Part shown: piece by piece, positions 6,269 to 11,488 of the stretch
Layout of the letters: the number at the start of each line of letters is the position of its first letter
Numbering within the stretch: the stretch's first letter is position 1
Assembly: GCA_021847625.1 (NCBI GenBank)
Contig: JAJZQK010000045.1
Span: 1 to 11,488 of the forward strand
Reading direction: 5' to 3'
DNA length: 11,488 nt
From: Chloroflexota bacterium
GTDB lineage: Bacteria > Chloroflexota > FW602-bin22 > JAMCYS01
The notes under the pieces: generated by a model
The model's database searches: none
What the model saw: the letters and a program-made list of their open reading frames with translations, nothing else
Told to the model about the DNA's origin: nothing
Position numbers and translations under genes: made by a program

Positions 6269-8398
6269 CTAGAACCCCTTGTAAGGGTTGGGTCCGATCT
6301 CCGTCATCTCGGCTACGAACTCGTCGATCAGCGCCGGCAAGCGCTTCCAATCGTCCATCGTCACCTGCTCCAGGCGCACGCGCTCTTGCTCCACGCGCAG
6401 GCGGCCGAGCGTCTCGCGTACGTTCTCCATACGCCTGTTCGCCAGCTCGCTGCCGCGGATGAAGTGGCATTGATAGTCGTCCCCGTACTTGCAGCCCAGC
6501 AAGAGGACGCCGTCGAAGCCGCGCCCGACGGCGTCGGCGATCCAGACGGTGTTCATCGAGCCCAGGCAGCGCAGGGGGATGATGCGTATGGCGGCGCTAT
6601 AGGACAGGCGTCTGGCGCCGGCCAGGTCGAGGGCGGGATAGGCGTCGTTCTCGCAGGCGAACACCAGGATGCGCGGCTTCTCCTCGTCCTCCTCCGGCAC
6701 TTCGACGGCCTTGATCATCGACCCGATCTGGTCGATGCTGAAGTTCTTGAAGTTGACGATGCGCTCGGGGCAGGCGCCCAGGCAGATGCCACAGCGGCGG
6801 CAGCGGTTCGGGTTCAGTTCGGGGGTACCCTTGGCGTCCTCGTTCAACGCCCCGAACGGGCACTCCTCCGTGCAGCGCTTGCACTGCGTGCAACGCTGGA
6901 GGAAGAAGTTCGGGAAATAGTTGTCGCCGATGCGCGGGTGCAGGGCCTGCCCCGCCGCCACCAGCGTCGTCGCCTGCGCCGCCCGCAGGCCGGCGCCCGC
7001 CGCGTCCTCCACGCAGCCGGTCACGTTCATCGGCTCGCGCACGCAGCCGGCGGCGAAGATGGCCGTGCGCTGGGTCTCGTACGGCCAGCAGATGAAGTTG
7101 GAATCGGCGAAGCCGTGGTGGGCGCTGGGCATATCCGGCCCCTGGCGATATTGCAGATTGAGCGTCTCGCTCACGTTGGGGACCATGCCCGTCGCCAGCA
7201 CGACAAGGTCGGCCGGCAGGTTGATCGCCTCGCCCAGCTGGGTGTCCTCGGCGGAGACGACGAGCCCGCCGTTGCCATCCGTGCTGACGCCCGTGACATC
7301 ACCGCGCAGGAAGAAGACCTGATCGTCCTCCTGCACCCGCTTGTAGAACTCCTCGTACTGGGCCGGCGTGCGGATATCCTTGTGCAGGATAAATATGTTG
7401 GCGTCCGGGTACTGCTCGCGCACGTAGAGGGCCTGCTTCAGGGAAACCTGGCAGCAGACGCCCGAGCAGTAGGGCAGGTGCTCCTCGTCGCGGGAGCCGG
7501 CACACTGGACAAAGACGACGTTCTCCGGCGCCTTGCCGTCGGAAGGACGGCTGATGCGCCCGGCCTTCACCTGCTGCTCCAGCATCACGTTGGTGATGAC
7601 GTCCGGGGAGAGGCCGAAGCCCAGGTGGCCCAGCTTCGTTGCGTCGTAGGGCCGCCAACCGGTGGCCAGGACGATGGCGCCCGCGCGCATCTGCGTCTCG
7701 GTGCCGTTCGTGCTGGCGGTGACGGTGAAGTCGCCCGGCTGGCCGGCGACCTTGTCGATGGTGGTGCCGGTGAGCACCTGGACGAGCGGGTTATCCCGCA
7801 CGGCGGCCAAGGTGGCCGCCAGCGGCGGCTTCTCGGGGTCGCGATAGGGAGCCTGGCCGGGGGAGACCTGGTGGAACTCCGTCAGCCAGCCGCCTAGCTC
7901 GGGCTTCTGCTCGACCAGGACCACCTGGCGCTTGGCGTTGGCTACTTCCAGGGCCGCCGTCAGGCCGGCGATGCCGCCGCCGACGACGAGCACCGTCTGC
8001 TCGGTCTCCTTCTCCGTGATCTCCGGCAGCTCCGTCTTCGTCATCTTGACGATGCTCATTCTTAGCTGGTCTTCGGCCAGGGCCTGGGTCTCCTCGTCGC
8101 CCGGCGTGTGGCTCCAGGCCACCTGCTCGCGCAGGTTGACCCGCTCTACGACGGTGTTGTTGAGGGCGAAGGCCTCCGCGTTCACGCGCAGGGAACAGGC
8201 GGCGATGGCCACCTTCTGGAAGCCCTCCGCCTCGCGGTCGGCGCGGATCATCGCCACCCCTTCCGGGCTGCACAGATGGGGATGCTCGCTAACCTTGGCG
8301 CCGTATTCGCTCTCGGCCACGGCGCGCAAGGCGGCAATGTCCAGGGCCTCGCCGATGCCGCAGCCGGTACAGATGTAAACTCGTGCCTTAGCGTCCAT
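6269..8398 (-). CDS. qmoB: QmoB: HdrA-like flavoprotein fused to a MvhD-like domain
   Basis: This cytoplasmic subunit of the Qmo complex has 709 residues. The N-terminal part carries cysteines C10, C13 (YICTGCG), C43 and C68, as in HdrA-type N-terminal domains. An FAD Rossmann motif follows (VVGGGIAGLTAALEVA, 138-153, with E163 closing the fold), then the HdrA core with QCAGSRDEEHLPYCSGVCC (C299, C311, C315, C316). Two ferredoxin motifs bind two [4Fe-4S] clusters: C503-x2-C506-x2-C509-x3-C513-P and C533-x2-C536-x2-C539-x3-C543-P. The C-terminal part (about 575-709) resembles MvhD, the small subunit linking hydrogenase to heterodisulfide reductase, with C582, C611, C636 (GCKYGD) and C644. The ATG is 4 nt after the qmoA stop with AGGGGG 8 nt upstream, so the two are translationally coupled. 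The FAD/HdrA/ferredoxin/MvhD order and the apr-qmo context separate it from a plain HdrA. Confidence 0.96.
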   Translation of the reverse strand: MDAKARVYICTGCGIGEALDIAALRAVAESEYGAKVSEHPHLCSPEGVAMIRADREAEGFQKVAIAACSLRVNAEAFALNNTVVERVNLREQVAWSHTPGDEETQALAEDQLRMSIVKMTKTELPEITEKETEQTVLVVGGGIAGLTAALEVANAKRQVVLVEQKPELGGWLTEFHQVSPGQAPYRDPEKPPLAATLAAVRDNPLVQVLTGTTIDKVAGQPGDFTVTASTNGTETQMRAGAIVLATGWRPYDATKLGHLGFGLSPDVITNVMLEQQVKAGRISRPSDGKAPENVVFVQCAGSRDEEHLPYCSGVCCQVSLKQALYVREQYPDANIFILHKDIRTPAQYEEFYKRVQEDDQVFFLRGDVTGVSTDGNGGLVVSAEDTQLGEAINLPADLVVLATGMVPNVSETLNLQYRQGPDMPSAHHGFADSNFICWPYETQRTAIFAAGCVREPMNVTGCVEDAAGAGLRAAQATTLVAAGQALHPRIGDNYFPNFFLQRCTQCKRCTEECPFGALNEDAKGTPELNPNRCRRCGICLGACPERIVNFKNFSIDQIGSMIKAVEVPEEDEEKPRILVFACENDAYPALDLAGARRLSYSAAIRIIPLRCLGSMNTVWIADAVGRGFDGVLLLGCKYGDDYQCHFIRGSELANRRMENVRETLGRLRVEQERVRLEQVTMDDWKRLPALIDEFVAEMTEIGPNPYKGF

Positions 8399-8402
8399 CG
8401 GT

Positions 8403-9659
8403 TTAACCCCCTACCACGTCCTGAATTGCTCGCAGCGCCGCGCCGGTGCCGTCGCGCACGCTGCTGGCCACGTCCATCGGCCGCTTGGCGGCGCCAGCGG
8501 GATGAATCCCCGGCACGCCCGCGGCGGTGACGAAGCCGAACTGGTCGTAGACGAGCGGGGCACCTGGTAGCGCCTCGGCGGCGGGCGTGGGGACCGTACC
8601 GGTGGCCAGCACGACCATGTCCACGGCCGTCCGGATCTTGCGGCCGTAGATGGTGTCGTCGGCCTCCAGAAGTAGGTCGCCCGTGGCGGCATCTTGCGAG
8701 ACCTTGGCCACCTTCCCGCGGACGATCTTCACCGCCGGGTCTTTGCTCACCTTGCGGTAGAAGTCCTCGTAGCGGCCGGGGGCCCGCACGTCCATGTAGA
8801 ACATCTGCACCTGCGTCTCGGGATGGGCCTCGCGCACGTAGGCGGCTTGTTTGAGGGAGGCCATACAGCAGACGGCGGAGCAGTACGGCAGGTGGTTCTC
8901 GTCGCGCGAGCCGGCGCATTGCACGAAGGCGATGCGCTTGGCCTCCCTGTCGTCGCCGGGGCGCAGGAGGCGACCGCCGGTGGGGCCGTCGCTCGCCGCC
9001 AGGCGCTCCATCATCACGTTGGTGATGACGCCCGGGTACTTGCCGTAGCCGAGGTCGCCGAGGCGACTCGGGTCGTACGGCTGCCAGCCGGTGGCCAGGA
9101 CGATAGAGCGCACGTGCAGCTGCTCGGTGCGCGGCTGCATGGCGAGGTCGATGGCGTCGTAGCGGCAGGCGCGCACGCACTCGCCGCACGACTCGCCCCG
9201 GCAGGTGGCCTGGTCGATGGCGAGCTTAGGGGGCATCGCCATCGGGTGCGGCAGGTAGATCGCCTTGGTCTTGCCCAGGCCGTAGTTGAACTCGTCAACC
9301 CTCTCTACCGGGCAGACCGCCGTGCACTCGCCGCAGGCCGTGCATTTCTCCGTGCTGACGAAGCGGGGCTTGAGGGCGATGTCGACCGTGAAGTCCCCCT
9401 GCTGGCCTTTCACACTCTGAACCTGCGCCTGCGTGTAGTACGTCAACCGGGGGTTGTTCTTGATCCGCCGGAAGTACAGCTCCAATCCGCAGTTCGGTGG
9501 GCACAGTTTGGGGAAGAAGCGGTACATCCGCGACACCCTCCCCCCGAGGAAGGGCTCTTTTTCGATTAGGGTGACGGTGTAGCCCGCCTCGGCCGCCTCG
9601 AGGGCGCCGGCCAGGCCGGCCATCCCGCCTCCTACCACCAGAATGTCTGATTGGGCCAT
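8403..9659 (-). CDS. qmoA: QmoA: HdrA-like FAD/iron-sulfur subunit of Qmo
   Basis: This cytoplasmic HdrA-like flavoprotein of 418 residues is thought to be the Qmo subunit closest to APS reductase. It starts with an FAD motif (ILVVGGGMAGLAGALEAA, 6-23, with E33), then C53 and C57 in the HdrA-typical KLCPPNCG. A ferredoxin-type set follows (C106-x2-C109-x2-C112-x3-C116-P) and a second set with altered spacing (C153-x4-C158-x2-C161-x3-C165) that lacks the usual proline. The HdrA core reads QCAGSRDENHLPYCSAVCC (C248, C260, C264, C265), nearly the same as in QmoB, and the two are clear paralogues. It is far shorter than QmoB because it lacks the MvhD-like tail and the C-terminal ferredoxin pair. 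The ATG has AAGGAG (9668-9673) 8 nt upstream. It lies 316 bp downstream of aprA, and that gap contains repeats and a possible leader structure. Confidence 0.96.
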   Translation of the reverse strand: MAQSDILVVGGGMAGLAGALEAAEAGYTVTLIEKEPFLGGRVSRMYRFFPKLCPPNCGLELYFRRIKNNPRLTYYTQAQVQSVKGQQGDFTVDIALKPRFVSTEKCTACGECTAVCPVERVDEFNYGLGKTKAIYLPHPMAMPPKLAIDQATCRGESCGECVRACRYDAIDLAMQPRTEQLHVRSIVLATGWQPYDPSRLGDLGYGKYPGVITNVMMERLAASDGPTGGRLLRPGDDREAKRIAFVQCAGSRDENHLPYCSAVCCMASLKQAAYVREAHPETQVQMFYMDVRAPGRYEDFYRKVSKDPAVKIVRGKVAKVSQDAATGDLLLEADDTIYGRKIRTAVDMVVLATGTVPTPAAEALPGAPLVYDQFGFVTAAGVPGIHPAGAAKRPMDVASSVRDGTGAALRAIQDVVGG

Positions 9660-9667
9660 GCTGTGTG

Positions 9668-9673
9668 CTCCTT
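9668..9673 (-). promoter_or_regulatory. Ribosome binding site of qmoA
   Basis: AAGGAG on the minus strand, 8 nt before the qmoA ATG. Confidence 0.65.
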
Positions 9674-9732
9674 GGCCTCCCTACGGTCCGTCCGCGGCGC
9701 CGGGCCGCGCCGTCCCGTAACAGATTTTCGGG

Positions 9733-9774
9733 CCGCCGGCTGAACTAGGCCACGCTGCCTCGCCCAGCCGGCGG
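9733..9774 (-). promoter_or_regulatory. Long inverted repeat in the qmoA leader
   Basis: CCGCCGGCTG (9733-9742) and CAGCCGGCGG (9765-9774) are exact reverse complements over 10 bp, separated by 22 nt. It lies about 75-115 nt upstream of the qmoA ATG. It does not resemble the CCCTCTCC family, so it may be an operator or an RNA hairpin specific to qmoA. Confidence 0.5.
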
Positions 9775-9798
9775 TTGCGGTCCCCTTTACTTTGCCTT

Positions 9799-9840
9799 CC
9801 CCTCACCCTTACCCTCTCTCCCCGGAGGGGCGAGGGGAAT
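9799..9840. repeat. Second copy of the CTCACCC-hairpin-CGAGGG block
   Basis: This stretch matches 4641-4680 at nearly all positions, in the same orientation, including the CCCCTCACCCTT start, the CCCTCTC...GAGGGGCGAGGG hairpin and the final GAAT. It differs by a few substitutions and short insertions. Confidence 0.75.
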
Positions 9841-9876
9841 CAGAGCGATGGTCCGGCCCGACCAACTTTTTCCGTC

Positions 9877-9932
9877 GGGGTGACCGGCCAACCGCGTTCT
9901 TCCGCCCGGGCGGCCGGCCGTTCGCCCCTGCA
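9877..9932. repeat. Degenerate, split copy of the 30-bp palindrome
   Basis: GGGGTGACCGGCC (9877-9889) resembles the left arm of the perfect palindrome at 6223-6252, and GGCCGTTCGCCCCTGCA (9916-9932) resembles its right arm. Extra sequence lies between them and there are several substitutions. It follows the CTCACCC block in the same order as in the qmoB-qmoC spacer. Confidence 0.5.
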
Positions 9933-9937
9933 AATCT

Positions 9938-9960
9938 CCCTCTCCCCAGAGGGGAGAGGG
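9938..9960 (-). terminator. Hairpin after aprA, possible attenuator
   Basis: CCCTCTCCCC and GGGGAGAGGG form a perfect 10-bp stem with a 3-nt loop, 15 nt beyond the aprA stop. On the minus strand it is followed by AGATTT rather than a U-tract, so partial termination or protection of the aprA mRNA 3' end is more likely than full termination. Its stem also belongs to the repeat family found in the other spacers. Confidence 0.5.
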
Positions 9961-9975
9961 GATAACACACCATCC

Positions 9976-11478
9976 TTACGGCACTAGCTGCAGGTACGGC
10001 TTGGTCATCATTTCCCAGCCGCCCGAGGTCGCGTCGTACTTGGAGTTGACGAACTTCCGCCAATTCGCGTCGTCGACGTTCGGATAGTCGGTCCGGTAGT
10101 AGTAACCGGGCCAGCGGGTCTCCTGGCGATGGAGCATGTGCCGGACATGGGCCTCGGCGGTCCACACGCGGTGGTGCAGCTCCCAGGCGCGCAACAGTTC
10201 GTGCATGTTGCGGGCGGCCATGCTGCCGCTGATGTCCTCCTTGAGGAGGCCCAGCAGCTCGAGGCCGCGCTTCAGCATCGGCTCGCTGGTGCGATACCAG
10301 GTGCCGGAGCCGGCGGCGTAGTCGTCCATGATCTTCTGCAAGCGGACCAAGGCCTGCTTCGGCGTGATGTACTTGGGGTTGACCTCTTCCACCGTGGACA
10401 GGGACTTGTTCTTCTCGAAGACCTCGTACGGCTGGAAGACCGTCGCCTGGAGCTCCTGGACCTTGGCGTCGTCGACCTGTACGTTGCCGGGGTTATCGGC
10501 GCAGTAGGCGACGGCGGCCTTGGCGGCCAGGCGGCCCTCGGTGAAGGAGCCGGAGGAGAACTTGTGCGGCGCCGCGCCGACGCCGTCGCCGGCCGTGAAG
10601 AGGCCCTTGACGGTGGTCATGCGGTTGTAGCCCCAGAAGTACTCCGGCGGGGAGACGTCCTCCGGGCCGCTGACCCACATGCCCGCGCAGCCGGAGTGCG
10701 AGCCCATGATGTACGGCTCGGCCAGGGTGACCTCCGAGGGCAGCGCCTCGGGGGCGATATTCTGGGCGGCCCACAGCATCGCCTGCGAGATGGTCATATC
10801 CAGGAAGTCTTCCCAGGCCTCCGACTCCAGCTCGCGCATCTTCTTCTTGTCGCCGCCGGACAGCCTGGCCAGCGCCTCGTCGGTGCGCATGTAGATGGGC
10901 CCCTTGCCGTCCAGAATGTCGGTGAGCATGACGTGGTTGCGCAGCGGGGTCGGGGTCGGCTTGACGGAGCCGTAGGGCTCGTACTTCGCCAGCTCGCTCG
11001 CCCTGGTCTGCAGATAGTTCTCGTCGTAGGCATTGGTGGCCATGGACTTGAGGAGCAGGAACCAGGCGCCGACCGGGCCGTAGCCGTCCTTGAAGCGGCT
11101 GGGGATGAAGCGGTTCTCCATCTGCGTCATCTCGGCGCCGGCCTCGGCCATCATGGCGAAGGTGGAGCCGGTGTCGAAGATGGCGTACCAGGTGCGGCCG
11201 AGGCCCTCGCCGACGGAGCGGGGGCGGAACAGCAGCGTGGCGCCGCCGCAGGTGACGATGACGGACTTGGCCTTGAAGACGTAGAACTTGTTCTCACGCA
11301 CGCTGAAGCCGACGGCACCGGCGACCCGGCTGGGGTCGTTCGGGTCGTTCAGCAGGTGGGTGACGATCACGCGCTCGTAGAGGTTTTCCGGGCCAATGGC
11401 GGTCTTGGTCGCTTCGGCGACGATCGGCTTGTACGACTCGCCGTTGATCATGATCTGCCAGGGTCCCTCACGGACGTA
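9976..11478 (-). CDS. aprA: AprA: adenylylsulfate (APS) reductase alpha subunit, 5' end missing
   Basis: This is the FAD-containing catalytic subunit of dissimilatory APS reductase, which interconverts APS plus two electrons with AMP and sulfite in the cytoplasm. The visible 500 residues correspond to about the last three quarters of the usual 640-660; the N-terminal FAD-binding part and the start codon are outside the window. Numbered from the first visible Met (11449-11451), the signature stretches are WQIMINGESYKPI, LLFRPRSVGEGLGRTWY (74-90), FRKD-type RFKDGYGPVG with R119, MGSHSG with H252, HKFSSGSFTEGR (296-307), and WPGYYYRTDYP. R119 and H252 match the substrate-site Arg and His reported for Archaeoglobus AprA, and both are present. 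Reading upstream gives Y-V-R-E-G-P before WQIM, in frame, followed by an apparent TAG (11479-11481) that I attribute to adapter sequence. The sequence is closest, from memory, to the Archaeoglobus type. aprB normally sits directly upstream, here off the edge. Confidence 0.95.
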   Translation of the reverse strand, partial: YVREGPWQIMINGESYKPIVAEATKTAIGPENLYERVIVTHLLNDPNDPSRVAGAVGFSVRENKFYVFKAKSVIVTCGGATLLFRPRSVGEGLGRTWYAIFDTGSTFAMMAEAGAEMTQMENRFIPSRFKDGYGPVGAWFLLLKSMATNAYDENYLQTRASELAKYEPYGSVKPTPTPLRNHVMLTDILDGKGPIYMRTDEALARLSGGDKKKMRELESEAWEDFLDMTISQAMLWAAQNIAPEALPSEVTLAEPYIMGSHSGCAGMWVSGPEDVSPPEYFWGYNRMTTVKGLFTAGDGVGAAPHKFSSGSFTEGRLAAKAAVAYCADNPGNVQVDDAKVQELQATVFQPYEVFEKNKSLSTVEEVNPKYITPKQALVRLQKIMDDYAAGSGTWYRTSEPMLKRGLELLGLLKEDISGSMAARNMHELLRAWELHHRVWTAEAHVRHMLHRQETRWPGYYYRTDYPNVDDANWRKFVNSKYDATSGGWEMMTKPYLQLVP

Positions 11479-11480
11479 CT

Positions 11481-11488
11481 AGATCGGA
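11481..11488 (+). other. Residual Illumina adapter at the contig end
   Basis: The last eight bases, AGATCGGA, equal the first eight of the common TruSeq adapter. They interrupt the conserved AprA reading frame exactly where they begin and supply the first base of the apparent TAG codon. They are most simply read as untrimmed adapter, not genomic sequence. Confidence 0.8.

Larger units (their letters stand above)
9660..9975. other. 316-bp spacer between aprA and qmoA
   Basis: There is no gene. In the transcript direction it holds a hairpin 16 nt after the aprA stop (9938-9960), a split palindrome (9877-9932), a CTCACCC/CGAGGGG block (9799-9840), a 10-bp inverted repeat with a 22-nt loop (9733-9774) and the qmoA ribosome binding site. 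I see no strong -35/-10 pair, so qmoA may be transcribed by read-through from aprA. Confidence 0.6.

Noticed and set aside
6122..7897. Long plus-strand open frame of about 590 codons antisense to qmoB
   Set aside because: It overlies a well-supported iron-sulfur flavoprotein, its translation is a His/Arg/Gly/Ala-rich composition typical of antisense frames in GC-rich DNA, and no domain or ribosome binding site is visible.
6269..9659. HdrA-type electron-bifurcating heterodisulfide reductase cluster instead of Qmo
   Set aside because: HdrB with its CCG motifs is absent, a QmoC-type HdrC/cytochrome b fusion is present, and aprA lies directly upstream.
575..9975. CRISPR array
   Set aside because: The repeats are palindromic, irregularly spaced across gaps thousands of bases apart, and have no uniform spacers or cas genes.
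9976..11481. aprA as a pseudogene because of the upstream TAG
   Set aside because: The stop coincides exactly with adapter-like sequence at the contig end; the remainder is intact with key residues in place.
1..11488. tRNA, rRNA or transposase genes
   Set aside because: I saw no cloverleaf-like stretch, rRNA signature or transposase-like protein on either strand; the gaps are filled by palindromes only.

Overview
This GC-rich window carries one face of a dissimilatory sulfur-energy locus. All eight genes I accept lie on the minus strand and are transcribed from right to left. In that order they are: aprA (adenylylsulfate/APS reductase alpha subunit, 5' end cut off by the window edge), qmoA, qmoB and qmoC (the quinone-interacting membrane-bound oxidoreductase that exchanges electrons between the menaquinone pool and APS reductase), a tandem-domain universal stress protein, a membrane-bound sensor histidine kinase, its receiver/Fis-type response regulator, and a small two-pass membrane protein I do not recognise. 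aprB, and possibly sat, would be expected just beyond the right edge.

The organism is an anaerobic or facultative sulfate reducer or sulfur oxidiser. apr plus qmo alone does not fix the direction, although QmoABC is best known from sulfate reducers. AprA reads as the Archaeoglobus-like sequence type rather than the Desulfovibrio type, judged from memory of those proteins. Together with the high GC and the style of the intergenic palindromes, this makes a Chloroflexota (Dehalococcoidia/Anaerolineae-like) genome my best guess, held with low to moderate confidence.

Layout: 9976-11478 aprA; 9660-9975 a 316-bp spacer with a hairpin after aprA, a composite inverted-repeat element and a 10-bp inverted repeat ahead of qmoA; 8403-9659 qmoA; 6269-8398 qmoB, 4 nt after qmoA; 6064-6268 a palindrome-rich spacer; 4741-6063 qmoC; 4442-4740 another palindrome-rich spacer; 3626-4441 usp; 3515-3625 a spacer with a near-consensus sigma-70 promoter; 1286-3514 histidine kinase; 729-1283 response regulator, 2 nt downstream; 575-728 a short palindromic spacer; 23-574 membrane protein.

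How it works together: APS reductase (AprAB) interconverts APS and sulfite. QmoA and QmoB are HdrA-like FAD/[4Fe-4S] subunits on the cytoplasmic side, and QmoC is an HdrC-like iron-sulfur module fused to a cytochrome b-type membrane domain that meets menaquinone. The two-component system starts from its own promoter, so it looks like a separate transcription unit that may sense an extracytoplasmic ligand.

The most useful curation point is at the right end. The last eight bases (11481-11488, AGATCGGA) match the start of the standard Illumina adapter, and they create the apparent in-frame stop in aprA. The gene is therefore truncated by the assembly, not broken in the genome. The least explained structure is a modular family of intergenic palindromes found in four of the five spacers above 100 bp.
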